A DNA stretch of 64,000 nt, taken from assembly GCF_963678635.1 (NCBI RefSeq), contig NC_087063.1, positions 20,838,701 through 20,902,700 on the forward strand, in the 5' to 3' direction. The position numbers were made by a program, and so were the translations under genes. Under the pieces are notes generated by a model that did not search any database, was not told where the DNA came from, and saw nothing but the letters and a program-made list of their open reading frames with translations. This document shows positions 12,451-24,002 of this stretch, piece after piece (positions within the stretch are counted from its first letter, which is position 1; each line of letters opens with the position of its first letter). Origin of the DNA: Symsagittifera roscoffensis. Taxonomy: Eukaryota; Xenacoelomorpha; Acoela; Convolutidae.

Positions 12451-12879
12451 AGTGCTTTCAAGTTGCTCTTTGTCAATCATGATTTTAATAACTTTGGATG
12501 GGTTGAAAAATAATCAGTGCGGTCTATGTTTATGCTTTTAAGGATGATACATTTTTCATCAATAGGTTCAACTGTTCAAATAGTTTAAGAAGTTTCCCAC
12601 CAAAACTGAGCTCCTCTTGAACTTTTTTAGACCCTAACTGTCCTTATTATCTTCCTATTCCGCTGAAAAACAAACTAAAAAACTATGCATCCGCGTAACT
12701 TTCATCCTCACGCACAAATCAAATTTTTTGAATGTGGAACCTTTTCTTTTCTGTTGAGACTAGAGCAGCGGTTAACGCTGGTATGGGAAAACATATCATT
12801 CACTTTTGGTTGCCTGAAAAACTGTTTCAAGCAAAGTTTCGTTACTTTTCTTATTTAAATCAACAACCTCTAAAATTGG

Positions 12880-13720
12880 TCAACAATTGTAGCGTTTTAA
12901 AACATCACTTTATAATTCTCAGAACATTTTATATCAATCAATCAAAGAGTCTGATAATTGACAGAGCAGTTTTTGAAAAAAATCAAAAGTTTCTAAAAAA
13001 CAGTCCAAAGTTCAAAAATTTGCCTATCTGAGGCTTTACTTTATCAATAAAAAAATCGACTTAATTGCCTCTTAGTGGAAATTTTTGCATTTCGTTTTTT
13101 CGATCGAAACCAAAATCTTGGGATTGGGAGTGTAGCTTCTAAAAAACGGCAAAGAGTTTTGAAAAATTGTCAAACAAAAAAAAATTCTAGGGCAAAGTTT
13201 TTGGTCCAAAATTATGCATGGATTCTCTCACATTTCGTTTTTTCCTCTGAACTATAAATCTCAAATTTGGCTGAGTTGTTTTTGAGCTAATGAAAAAAAA
13301 CCTGAAAACTTAATTAATGTTTTCCCCTGCATACATTTTTGGAGTCTGTAGAAAAAGGAGTAAGGCAAAAAGAGACATAGAAAAACAAAACTACAAAGAA
13401 CAGTGCAAGATCTTTGACACTATTTTTTGTAAGTCATTCAAAAGAAATTTTTTTAAAAAATTTATTTGCTTTGAAAAAAGTTCCGAGGCGTTCCAAAAAA
13501 TTGAAAAAAAAAACCAAATTAACATGTATTTTTTTTCAAAACTTGTTTTTATTGAACAGGAAATTTATTATCATTTTCACGATAAAACGAAAACTATTAA
13601 CGACGTTAAAAAATATCCAAATTTGAATGCGTAGATATTCTATCTAAATTTTTCAGACCAAATAGGACAAGCTTTTCATTTTTGATTTGCTATTTTCCGC
13701 GAATGTTTCTATGTTTTTGT
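12880..13720. repeat. Diverged 1.2-kb repeat, copy 2
   Basis: Second, shortened copy of the 11280-12450 sequence in the same orientation. Open frames here (for example 13317-13634) are made mostly of Lys, Phe and Asn codons from A/T runs and are not credible genes. Confidence 0.55.
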
Positions 13721-14690
13721 TAATGCTTTCGTTATTGAGCGGTACCAAGTAAATTGTCACTTATGCTGGTTGTCATTTATATCACTAAATTTTTCAATGA
13801 GATGGAAACCAATCATGCCGATCAGAAGTTATACTGGTAAGCATTGAACATTGTACATCAAAGGATTCAACTTTTGAAACTATTTGATTTAAAATGATTA
13901 TTAGTTCTAAATGTCCTCATCTACAAATTTCATTGATTAATTGTATGTTTCATCTTCACGCTTGAAAACAAAGTCTTTCCATAAATTATATTTCGCTTCT
14001 TCTGCTGAGAATTAAAAAATTTGAAAAAATGCTGGCGCTATAGATGTCATAATTACTGGGCAAGAGGAACATCTTTGATGCTGGTAAAACTGCTGACAAA
14101 ATTTGTTTATTCTTAATTTATATCCTTTATCCTTAATATTCAATCGTAATTGTCCAAAAATTGAATTAGATAAAACTTGCACGCAAAAAAAAAGAGTTTC
14201 GATTTGCAAAACCAATGTTTCAGTGACGAAAAAAAGTATTCAGCTTGTCAGCTAAAACTGAAATTCACTCCAGCCCATCGGTTTCTTAATTCAGCAGTTA
14301 TTTGCAAAAAGGTTAGCCAATATGGGAAACGAATTTAACAAATAAATAGTAAAGTTTGATTTTTGTTTCGGGAATAGTTTTTTTAATTGACCTAAGATTG
14401 TTTTGCAATGGATATTTGTGCACGATTCTAAAGACTTCTGTAATTAGGCCAAAACCTATATATTTTTTCCTCTTTCAGCATTTTAAGTTCTCCGATCACT
14501 AACTTACACTAGTTGGCAAAATAACCACCAATTAAATGCTAAACTTTTAGTTTAGATTCTATTTTTTTCTAGCTTCTGTTGTTTTCATCAAGGTAAGATG
14601 CAGTTTTATGGTTCTATCAAGTCTATAACAGCATTTTTGCAGCTTCTCTTTTAGTAACACACCTTAAAACTTATCGTTCTGCGACAGCTA
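13720..14690. other. AT-rich stretch, nothing recognised
   Basis: No exon with convincing codon use, no RNA gene and no clear repeat seen. Confidence 0.5.
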
Positions 14691-14697
14691 TGCCTCC

Positions 14698-14892
14698 CGC
14701 TCATTTAGAAGCAAAGCGTTTGAGCGTGTTGCCGATATCATTCAGTCTTAAGCCTTCAATGAGAGTGATAAACGTAGTTAGTGATTCGAGTATCTTGAGC
14801 CCAGAATTGCCATTTGAATGAATAAAAAGGTCCATAAAATATGTGGTAACCATTTTGCTCGGACCGAGTTTAGAAGCATTAAAAAACAATTT
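14698..14892 (-). pseudogene. Possible coding fragment, unrecognised
   Basis: A 62-codon minus-strand frame has a balanced amino-acid mix and codon use, unlike the Lys/Phe-rich chance frames around it. It includes KLGPSKMVTTYFMDLFIHS and GLRLNDIGNTLKRFASK, then a stop, then a few more plausible codons (AGGIAVAER). I do not recognise the family. It may be an exon remnant or a piece of a transposon. There is no clear splice acceptor in front of it. Confidence 0.25.
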
Positions 14893-16039
14893 TTTTTTGG
14901 TGTGTACATCAAAAACTCAGTTACAAACAAAACTTTTGTCATTTTCCGCGTTTGGGAAAAAAGATTCATCTATTTTTTGGTGCTTCGATGACAAGCTTTC
15001 GTGCTTAAATGCCAAAAACAGTGGGGTGCAATATTTTCAAAAAACAGTGCAATAATTAAAAAAAATTGAGTCAAAAACAGTGCCTTACTAAGATATTTTT
15101 CAGTCATAGAGCCTAATGTTTTATTAGCTTATCATTTGCTCGAGATCTGTCTGGAGCGGGCTTGACCTTTGAGCAAATGGTAAAGCACTGACATAACTTA
15201 ATGTTTCTTACCACAGAGCTCATAGTTATCGCTTGTTCACAACAACTTCTTTTATAGATTGTTCCGGAAAAACCAGAAAAGAGTCAGAAAAACTAGCCAT
15301 TTTAAAAATCAGTCCACATTGAAGAAATAATGAAAACATTATTCAAAATACTGTTTGCCGAGGGAGCACGCAAGTTGTTTTGTACTCTTTCGAATAATCG
15401 AACCACTAAAAAAAGTGATGAAAAATTTACCTTTTAGGCATAACCTAGCCGTTAAATTTTTTGAAGTGTCGCTAAGAGTACTGTTCATAGAGTAGACACG
15501 ACACCATTTCTAACAGCAGTCAGATCTAATCCAAATTAAAAGTCTCAAAGAATTCGAGATTATCCTATGAACATTCTAACATCTTCATCATGAAGGCGGG
15601 CGAAATCAAAAGAAGAATACTTGACTGAGCTCAAAGGGACTGCATTAACCCATAGTCGAATGGTGGTAAGAAGTTAAAAGATAATGAAAAAATACTAAAA
15701 TCGAAATCAAAAAAATTGCTGTTCTGAAGCAATCTCACCTGAGCTCAGCAAGTCAGGCATTCTTTCTCCCAGAGACCTAATTGAAAGATTTGTCTCTGAA
15801 AACTCTTAAAGTGAGCTCAACAATCAAGCCCAAACATCAAACGAATCACGCCTATTTTTAAAAGTTTTATAAAAGATTTAGGCTATCTAGCGATCACTTA
15901 AACGAGTTCAAAAAGGTTGAAAGTGGAGATCAAATAAGTTTGTTATGGTCTAAATAGTCCGCTTTCTAATTTGAGTAAGAACATAGTGTGAATATAAAAA
16001 TACTATTCATTTTTCGCAAGTGGGGAAGACGAAAAATCG
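14893..16039. other. AT-rich stretch with one short inverted repeat
   Basis: No gene seen. CATTTGCTC at about 15134 and GAGCAAATG at about 15172 form a short inverted repeat with a 30-base loop. Confidence 0.4.
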
Positions 16040-16131
16040 TTATAGCACAGTAGTAAAATTTAAAACTTTAGAAACAATTATAGCACAGTAATAAAGTTTA
16101 AAACTTTAGAAACAATTATAGAACACAATAA
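16040..16131. repeat. 38-bp tandem repeat, about 2.4 units
   Basis: The unit TTATAGCACAGTARTAAA plus a further 20 bases is present at 16040-16077 and 16078-16115, with a partial third unit beginning TTATAGAACACAATAAA. Units differ by two or three bases. Confidence 0.85.
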
Positions 16132-16134
16132 ATA

Positions 16135-17335
16135 TGAAGGAGTTGACAAGGAGAACAGGTGCACTTGAAATGGAAGAACGTCAATTTAATTTTTTTTGTT
16201 CAAGTTTTTCGACTAAGAAATAATAATTAATTTTTGACAGAAGTATGTAACTTAACAGTTTCAAGACAAAACTTTATGGTTGTACTCGTAGACCTTACGA
16301 AGAAGAAAATTTTTTATCGCAGTGAAGTTTTTTTGATAAATATCGGTTCAAATGTCATATAAATCTAAAAAATGACAATGATTTACAAATGACCAACAGC
16401 CTCCACAGAAATTTAAAGTCGTTTTTGGAAGGTTTTAGGCAGATTGGGAGAAGACCAATAGGAAAAGAGCAGAAATACGCAGCAGAAATAGTTTGAAGAT
16501 ACCCAACAAACAGCCTGAACATTTTCAAATCTTCTTGTTTTTTCTATCTTCTGAAGACTACCGCTGTGAAAAGCTGTGATCACCCGTATAATAATATCAA
16601 AATCACAAGGCTACAATAAAGGAACTTCTTGGGCGCAGCAGAAGCAGGTACAGGTATATTTGCCTGTATAACTTCAAAGGAGCATGAGCCTTCCAAGACG
16701 TGTTATTTGCAACAAAAAACCAAAACTTAAATTAAAGTTAACTTAAACAAAAGGTAAGCACCAATTGTTTAATCAGTTTGCAGCTAGAAAGGAGAAAAAC
16801 TATGGCTTCCGAAATTTTTCGATATAGCTGTTCAATATATGCAGAAGAAAACATTTCAAAATCCTTTGCAGAACTGAAAAAAAAAATTGTTTGTTATTGA
16901 ATTTGGCAAGTCTTTGCGGAAGAAAAAGAGGAGAGAGTCCTATTACGCTTCTTTGGGTAGCATCATATGCCCCGGTTGAAATTGAAGTTAATAAGTCAAC
17001 ACAATTAACCAAAGTTTTAATTTTGAGATGAGATTGAAAAATTATTTATAAAATTTGAATTGAAACGGACTTGAACATTTTTTGACCTTAACAATATAAT
17101 CTCATCATAATCATCAATTTTCCTAAATGAAATTGTTTAGTTAATTGAAAGCAGTTTTTTGAAAATTAAGTAGCAATAAAAGCGTGAAGAACAGTGTCGA
17201 AAACTTTTTCATGTCCAAATTTTTTGAACATCAAAGTGTGTGAAAATCCGTACAGGATCGAACTTGATCAATGCATGAGATTATTTGAGTGGCAGTGTTG
17301 GGCTTTTTTGGGTAGCCATGCTGCTGCTAATATCT
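16135..17335. other. AT-rich stretch, no convincing gene
   Basis: Nothing firm. A minus-strand frame at 16900-17012 (LLTSISTGAYDATQRSVIG) has fairly balanced codons. It lacks splice signals I trust and a family I recognise. Confidence 0.35.
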
Positions 17336-17353
17336 CCAGATATTCTGAACAAA

Positions 17354-17450
17354 AAACTGCTTGATCAAGCGGTCAAAACATAGCCAAGTTGGGTCGAGTC
17401 GGTCAAAACATAGCCATTTTTAAGCAAGTCGGTTAAAGCGAGCCGGTCGC
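17354..17450. repeat. Short GGTCAAAACATAGCC direct repeats
   Basis: CGGTCAAAACATAGCCA occurs at about 17369 and again at about 17400, followed by a related CGGTTAAAGCGAGCCGG. This is a small local tandem array. Confidence 0.6.
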
Positions 17451-17654
17451 CATTTTTGGTCTGGTTGAATGAAAAGTAAGTCCAACAACTCAACCCGGGC
17501 TATACGAATCTACGATGCTCAAATTTGTGGCATTTTCTATTATATTTGCGGCTGCCCAGGCTGAAAATATAATGATTTGACAGAAACGGTCAAAAGATGT
17601 CCAGTTTTGTTGTAGTTCAGGACGCTTCGGCTATTTCCCAGTAAAAGCGAAATT

Positions 17655-17890
17655 TTTTTGATAAAGTTGAACAAAGTCGAACAATGACCGGTAAAGTCGA
17701 ACAAATTTGAACTAGGTTGAACAAAGTCGAAAAATGTATGGTATAGTCGAACAAAGTCGAACAAAGTCAAACAAAGTCGAACAATGTCCGATAAAGTCGA
17801 ACAAAGTCGAAAACCGACATCGCTCGACTCAAAAAGTCGAAATCGGACATCGTTCGACTGAAAAAGTCGAAAGCGGACATCGGTCGAGCA
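17655..17890. repeat. GTCGAACAA minisatellite array
   Basis: About a dozen imperfect copies of an AAAGTCGAACA unit (period near 11-12) pass at about 17810 into three copies of a unit of about 34 bp. The larger unit carries GTCGAAA(T/G)CGGACATCG(T/G)TCGACT. Both strands stay open through the array, giving low-complexity frames that I treat as repeat translation and not as genes. Confidence 0.85.
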
Positions 17891-18102
17891 CCTCAGCCCG
17901 GGTGATTAAGTTCTACACGTGGTTTCTTGGGTTTGATTCAGTAAAAAAATCCATACATTTTTATTAGAGTGAATCATAATTTGTTTCAGCAAATGATGCA
18001 CCCTGATTAGATTATCATTTCAAATTTCATAACATTATTATAAATTTAAATATACCGATAAATGCAGATTAAATTTTTGGTCATCTGAGTTGCTTTTTGC
18101 CT

Positions 18103-19290
18103 TCAAAGAGAACTGGTGCTCATTCTAATTTCAACATATTCAGTTTCAGAGTTGGAAGTATTGTATGCATCGCAGTGTGTAAGGCTTTTTGCTTTGACGT
18201 CAAGTTTTTTCATGAAATCTTCATGCAATTCATTTCCAACAATCGTAGACAGCGAGCTTAGCGGTCGTTTAAGTTCTTCATAGTGGTTTGCAGAGCTTTG
18301 CTGAGAAGTTTGCTCCGTGAAGTCTTTGCAGCTGCTCATTTTTACGCCATGTTTCGATAGCAAATACTCATCGAAAAGGTTTTCCAAGTTGTGCGACTCT
18401 ACGCTAGCTCTTCTGTGGGATGTTTCGGGAGGCTTCTTTTTGATGCATTTGGTAAAGATGTAACGAATAGCAGCTAAAGATCCCAAACAACAAAATGTGA
18501 TGAAAACAATTGAAATCAGGACCAATAAAATGCATGTTATTTGGGGTTTCGTAGACTTTCCGAAGTTATCGCCATCGCTTTCTTCTGTTGTTGTAAGCGT
18601 TTCAGGGAGGGGGCATTCATTAGTCGGGTTTTCTGGATCCTTTTTCGAAAAAAATTTATTGGTTTTGTTTTCTGTTCCAAGATCGATGAAGTACCACCTT
18701 GATAAACCTCGCATGTAGCAGTTTGGATGTGACAGCAACCTTATATCGTAGCTTCCAAAGTCAAAAAGTCCGCAAAATTTCACACTGAAATTGACCTTTT
18801 TTGAGGACTTTTGAGCAACCTGTGGATAATTTTTTTCTTCTGGTTGCGTGTAGTCTAAGAACCTCATGGTACTTCTGTGTATAATATTCGAGTCGAAGCC
18901 TTCAAAGCCATCGCTGTCTTCTAATGGGCGGTTCCAGTAGATTTTAACGTCTACCGATTCCAGTTTCTGGATTTCCGAAGTTTCCAAATTCAGGTTCAAG
19001 CAAGTTGCCCCGCTGGAACTGGTAAAAGTTTGATGCGAGAGAAAATCAATTTTCTCTGGTAGCTCCGAAACTCGATCTTTTGAACAAGGATAATAGTTAG
19101 CAGTTATTGTTTTCGTATGGTAACAACTAATGCATCTGGAGATATAGTCTGAGTTGAAATCCCGAATCGAGCAGTTTTCATCGAAATGAAATTTGTTTTC
19201 AAAGGAGCTGACAATTCCCGTAAAGTAAAGAAAATAACACACGAGATTAATCGCGTTTTTCAATAACACACAAGACATTAGCTTTATCAT
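18103..19290 (-). CDS. Single-pass type I membrane protein, uncharacterised
   Basis: A 395-codon uninterrupted frame from ATG at 19290 to a stop at 18103. Residues 1-29 are a hydrophobic signal peptide (cleavage likely after GIVSS). The ectodomain, about 30-250, has eight cysteines (40, 53, 56, 69, 97, 173, 191, 226) and N-glycosylation sequons NFS (167) and NKT (208). Residues 251-279 form one membrane helix, followed by a basic stop-transfer KCIKKK. The 115-residue tail holds HRRAS (a PKA-like site, Ser296) and two YxxL/I motifs, YEEL (Tyr337) and TEYVEI (Tyr385). The tail motifs suggest SH2/ITIM-like or endocytic signalling (inference). Their spacing is too wide for an ITAM. I recognise no known receptor family. 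The coding part has no intron, and TTTGTAG just upstream could be an acceptor for a 5' UTR exon. Codon use is mixed and gene-like. Confidence 0.8.
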   Translation of the reverse strand: MIKLMSCVLLKNAINLVCYFLYFTGIVSSFENKFHFDENCSIRDFNSDYISRCISCYHTKTITANYYPCSKDRVSELPEKIDFLSHQTFTSSSGATCLNLNLETSEIQKLESVDVKIYWNRPLEDSDGFEGFDSNIIHRSTMRFLDYTQPEEKNYPQVAQKSSKKVNFSVKFCGLFDFGSYDIRLLSHPNCYMRGLSRWYFIDLGTENKTNKFFSKKDPENPTNECPLPETLTTTEESDGDNFGKSTKPQITCILLVLISIVFITFCCLGSLAAIRYIFTKCIKKKPPETSHRRASVESHNLENLFDEYLLSKHGVKMSSCKDFTEQTSQQSSANHYEELKRPLSSLSTIVGNELHEDFMKKLDVKAKSLTHCDAYNTSNSETEYVEIRMSTSSL

Positions 19291-20405
19291 ATTTGTCTAC
19301 AAACCAATTTTAAGACATTACAACACTCGAAAGCTTAATTAAGCCGGTTCGAGCGCATATAAAGCAACGTAACACTAATAGAAGCATACTGTTTCATGTT
19401 ACTTCAAATTCGTTGTGATACGCATCTTTGAATTGAAAAAAAAATTGTTTGCTCTTTGTGTAAAATTAGTTTAACGTAGTTTTGTTACCTGGCTAATTGG
19501 CTATAATTAAAGTTAAATTTGGTTCCGGCAGTTTTAATTCAAACCAGAAAAAATCAAACCAAGCATCGACCAAAATAGAGTGGCATAAAATTGTCAGTTT
19601 AAATGTATTCTTCATTCATATTTTTTTTTACAAGTTACCATAGTATATTTTTGGAAAATTAACTTAAATAAAGCTACTGAATACTTTTCAGAGCATTTTA
19701 ACATCCGGCCATGTGGATTGAGTTAGTCGACCTAATATTGTCGTCTCTGAATTTTCTCAGGAAGGGATTTTCAGAAAAATTTTGTCTTCTTTCATTCGAA
19801 TAAATTGATTTTCTGAGCTCTCCCAGAACCCTGTAAAATACGATGTTTTGAAAGAACTTCCTGCACAGCAGGCAAGTAATGGAAAAAACAGGCCGAAAAC
19901 AGATGAAAGCATTTTTGAATCTTTTAGTTAGAACTCGACTTTTTTGGCGCGCGCCACTCAATCTTAAAACATATTGGCCCCAAATGCGTCTTTTGAAACA
20001 TCGTAAGATTGATTAGTCAAAAATCTACATCGTAAGAGAATACCGGACTTAGTTGACAGTTGACTGTTCCCACCTTTTTAACACCAAACAACTTAACACC
20101 AAGCTACCGTAAAATACTATAGTTTCACTACCTACATTTTGTTGCCTAAGCAATTCAAAATCACTACATTTTAAAACCATTTATCAAACTTAATTCCTTT
20201 TTAATCCAAAAAGAAAAGAAAACTTACTTCATAGAGGACTTCGCCAAAAGTCACAGAATAAAGCTATAAAAATTTTTGCCATTTAAGCCAGATTATTTCG
20301 CGCTATTTAATTCGCGTAAGTTTTGAACAGAAGTGACTTGCCAATAACTCGGGTGTTAAAATGATGCAAACCAAAAACAGGCTTTTTCAATGAACTTTGA
20401 AGGCC
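19291..20405. other. Intergenic or intronic stretch between two minus-strand coding blocks
   Basis: May hold the upstream region of the membrane-protein gene. On the minus strand CTTTATATGCGCTCGAACC (near 19367-19349) is a possible TATA-like site about 60-80 bases ahead of the start codon. TGGCGCGCGCCA at about 19945 is a perfect 12-bp palindrome. No exon was recognised. Confidence 0.35.
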
Positions 20406-20661
20406 TTAAGTAAGAAAAAATTCTTTGAATATATAATTTTCCATATAATTTTCGCCTTTCAATTTAGAATCAATGGCGAGATTAAACTTATAACCCCTAT
20501 CACTTTGTTCGGCTTTTGTTGAAATGTTGGCACATAAACTCAAAGCTATAGGCTCGCCAGCCCTTAGTCTATACCTAATTTCCGGAAATAAAGGAGACTC
20601 TCCAGATTTCGTTTTGATAGTGTACGAGTCCACTTCTTGCATTAAGCACATGAGCTGAAAC
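20406..20661 (-). CDS. Probable terminal exon, uncharacterised protein
   Basis: On the minus strand CTTTTCCTTGCAG is a strong splice acceptor ending at 20662. An 84-codon frame then runs to TAA at 20406, entering in the phase where the first G completes a codon. The peptide begins FQLMCLMQEVDSYTIKTK and includes PEIRYRLRAGEPIALSL and YKFNLAIDSKLKGE. It has balanced composition and codon use unlike its AT-rich surroundings, so it is very likely coding. No good donor lies before the stop, which points to a last exon. The earlier exons should lie at higher coordinates but were not found. It could be a neighbour of the 18103-19290 gene or an alternative upstream part of the same locus. The family is not recognised. 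Confidence 0.6.
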
Positions 20662-20669
20662 CTGCAAGG

Positions 20670-21415
20670 AAAAGTTTTTTCACAAAATGGACAAAACTTT
20701 GAGTAGGATTAAAATTTGTATTTTAAAATTTTAATCATGAATCAAGCAAAGATACGACTACCAAGATAAAACTAGATAAGGCTCTGAAAAAATACAGATC
20801 AGTTTGCTTTTTAAAGACAAACATAATATTCTAAACTTTTCACAAATGTTACTTGTTTCTGATTTTATGTCCACTCGATTGGTCGAAAAATTTTAAATTT
20901 TGCATGGAAGGGTCTCTCAGCAAGCTGAACAAAACTTTCCACATGTTAGGGTGGGGTCTGATGAAAAAAGACTCAATCATGATACTATTTTGGTTTTTTT
21001 GTTTGTTTATGACTTGAGTACAGCATAAAATCACTGTCAAAATTTCATAATAGTCAGAAATATTCTGTCAAATAGTTATAAATTATCACCAAGTAATTTT
21101 ATTTAGTATTCATGTTGGCTTAGTGAAACATCCAATTGAAAACAAAATTGTTCATATCAGGACAAAAAATCCCGAGTTTTCTTACTGCGTTTTGTTTTCC
21201 ATGGAGTACTTTGAAGTGAAGTTATTGATGATACTCTCAAAAAAACTGGAAACTTCAATTTTTTAGTTTTGATTTTTTAAATAAAAGTCATCCTCCACAC
21301 GCTATGCTAACTACAAATAGGTTAATTTTGCATACAAAAAAGTGTTGAATAGACCAATCAGCACGCCTCAATGTAGTTTGTAGAGTTTCCTAAAACTGAT
21401 TAAATCTCCGTTTTC
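20670..21415. other. AT-rich stretch, nothing firm
   Basis: No gene or repeat that I can support. It may be intron of the gene whose last exon ends at 20406. Confidence 0.35.
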
Positions 21416-21418
21416 GTG

Positions 21419-21641
21419 TTTCTAGCACGGAAAAAATATCGCGTTTTTTTCCCAAATGGGCCGAATCGGCAAACTTTAAGCCTTCACGGTATGAATTTTG
21501 CAGAAACTTTTTCTCTTTTTTTGAAACATGTTTCTAGCGCGGAAAAAATATCGCGTTTTTTCCCAAATGGGCCGAATCGGCAAACTTTAAGCCTTCACGG
21601 TATGAATTTTGCAGAAACTTTTTCTCTTTTTTTGAAACATG
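21419..21641. repeat. 112-bp tandem duplication
   Basis: Two head-to-tail copies (21419-21530 and 21531-21641) both begin TTTCTAGC(A/G)CGG, run through CCCAAATGGGCCGAATCGG and end GAAACATG. The second differs by one substitution and one T in a T run. Part of the unit resembles the dispersed repeat at 45-54 kb (GAATTGGCCAAATTGGCAAAC there), so it may be a fragment of that family. Confidence 0.9.
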
Positions 21642-21644
21642 GTT

Positions 21645-22525
21645 TTTCTGCAGTTCATTCAAAATTTTTCTCTTTTTATCAGTTTCAAATACTCACTTAT
21701 GTTGAAGTGGAAGCGCGCGCCAAAAAAAACCCAATTTTTTGGTCAAAAACTTCTAACACAGAGACGAAGCGAAATTCACATCACTTGCGATACCACTAAA
21801 AATACCCTTGCACGCTATTGGACAGCAAAGGAAAAGAGAGCTACGAAGTCCAAAGAAAACGGAAATTTTTTGAAGAAACCACAACTAAAAACTTTCAAAT
21901 AATTGCCGGTGTTGATGTTCTATTAGCATCGTGTAATGAAAATTCACGAAAATTTTTTTTAGCGGAAATCAAAGTGTTGTCACAAAAACCTTGAGTTATA
22001 AACTCTATTCTAAAACTGTTTACGTTTTGCGCAATCCGGAGGATTTTAAGCAAAAAAAAACAACTTTAAAAAAAGAAATATACGGAATCAAGGTTACTAG
22101 AATTACAAATTGTTCGAGTAAAGGAAAACATAAAAAGCAACTAAAAACTTCTAAGATGTGCAACCAAGCCGAAAAAACATAAGCTTACAATTAAAAAGAC
22201 GACAGTCGTTCTGAAACTGAGAATTTGCTGTTTGAAAAACAAAACAGATTTTGGTCAGATTCAACCCAGGACCTTTGCCACCCAAGATTTTTTCGTTGCC
22301 TCCAGACTAAGTGTGACGTTGATTTCATTATGAACTAAGATACCATGTGATTTAAGTGATTCTGCCAATAAATTTTTACCCCGAACAAAAAGTCTATACT
22401 CCGATTTGATAAAGCGTAAAAAGGGCCTAAAAACACCTTTTTGAGTTTTGCCTGCGGCGCAGAAAATATTGCCAAAACAGATTCTTTTTAATCGTTTGGG
22501 AGAGATCGGAAAACCATTTTGTTTG
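21645..22525. other. AT-rich stretch, nothing recognised
   Basis: Short frames here are Lys/Asn-rich translations of A runs. No exon, RNA gene or repeat is supported. Confidence 0.4.
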
Positions 22526-22534
22526 ACTTAAAAA

Positions 22535-22625
22535 ACCTTACGAGGCCAAACTTTGTCTGTATGTTCCTGAATTCCAGACACAAGTCTTTAAACATGTTAC
22601 AGGTTTGTCGGAACTATCAAAGAAA
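22535..22625. mobile_element. Partial copy of the TTACGAGGCC MITE
   Basis: CTTACGAGGCCAAACTTTGT, then TCTGTATGTTCCTGAATTCC and a TTTAAACATGTT segment, match the left end of the MITEs at 33921 and 36329. The right half and right terminus were not found, so this is a truncated copy. Confidence 0.6.
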
Positions 22626-22719
22626 AAGAACGAACGAAAGGACAACGAATTTGTTAAAATTCATAAAAACGACAATTTGTGAAAATCTGACCTTCCCGTC
22701 GAGAGAATCCTAGATCCGC

Positions 22720-24000
22720 CTATGAGTTAAAATAAAATTCGGTTATATGACAAAAAAAATAGATTTCTTTGCGATTATATGGAGACGAAAACTTTCAACG
22801 TTTTAGCATCACTGGTTTCTTACTTAGTTTGCGCTGTTGTACTCTTTTCAAAAAACGGTGGTAGACCAACAAGCTAAAGAGTCAACAAAGGGTCCGAAAA
22901 TAGGATTACCATTTCGACAAGCCGAAAATTAATACTGTTTTGCAGCATAACAACAGACTGTCATTGTTTTTTTTGCAAACGTTACGTAATTCTGATGTAA
23001 TTCAAAGTATTCTGATGCAATTCCTTTTTCAAGATGTGGCGGTTTGTAGACATGGCGGTTTGTTGATTATCCGTCCTAAAATCAAAACAAAAATAGGAAA
23101 AACAGTATCGAATTAAATGATTAATTAATTAGAGGCGCCTAAAAACGGACTAGAATGTCACAAAACGATCATTCATGATGAAGGTTGAATAGATTTCAAC
23201 CATCAAAGTGTCAAATAAACTCGATAAATTTCATAATAGTACTTTTCAATAATAATTGTTTTGAGATGCGTCTGTTACTATTATCGTTATTCGTCAAAAA
23301 TTTCTTACTGTTCTCTTTTCTCCTTTCGTAAGCCCATTTTGCTCATTTTCAATGTTACTTAATTTGATTCTGTTATTACGTATGAAACAAACGTTTTTGG
23401 TAAAATCGGAATTTTTTGAATTTTCTAATAACAATGTTTTCAGTTTTATTTTTGTTTTCACTTTAACTACAGGAAAACTCTTTAATGTCAGCCTAGATAA
23501 AAAAAAAACAAATTATTACTGACTGAGCAGCAAAAAACCGTTTTAAGTTCAATATTATAAAAATTTTTAGAAAAACTTTAACTTTAACGTTGATTATAGG
23601 GTTTTTCAGCCTTCTGTTAATAAAAAGGGAATTATTAATGGTCAGAAAAGAGTCTCAATAAAAAAATTTAAGAAAAAAAACAACTGAAGACTAAGAAGGG
23701 CAAAAATTTACAAAATGATAACTATAACAAAATAAAAAAATTTAGATATGAAATCGTAATATCAAAACTTATTTTTTGAATCATTAAAAGGCAAGATTTT
23801 TGAATGCTTTCAGAATCCAAATTTACACTGTAAGAATGTTTTGGAGCTCAATAATCAACCAGTTCGGCATAATCAACATTTTCGGCAGGGGGGACGCCAT
23901 TCAACCCTAAATCCGCCCTCTGTAAGTAGGACCGGCTTCATTTGTTTCAGGTCAAACCTTTTCAGAAAAGAACTTCGAACTATGAAACTCTTTGTCGCAT
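22720..24000. other. AT-rich stretch with one MITE-end-like sequence
   Basis: CCTAAATCCGCCCTCTG near 23908 resembles the right terminus of the hAT-type MITE at 32443-32768 (CCTAAATCCGCCCCTG). The rest of that copy is not recognised. No gene seen. Confidence 0.4.
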
Positions 24001-24002
24001 AA

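Noticed and set aside
13317-13634. 105-codon plus frame
   Set aside because: Almost entirely Lys, Phe, Asn and Ile codons from A/T runs; no start context, splice sites or family signal.
16800-17012. Chitinase-like exon on the minus strand
   Set aside because: Only a vague resemblance over about 35 residues, with no catalytic motif and no splice support.
21416-21799. 127-codon plus frame with internal repeat
   Set aside because: The repeat in the peptide is only the 112-bp DNA duplication; composition is Phe/Ser-rich by chance.
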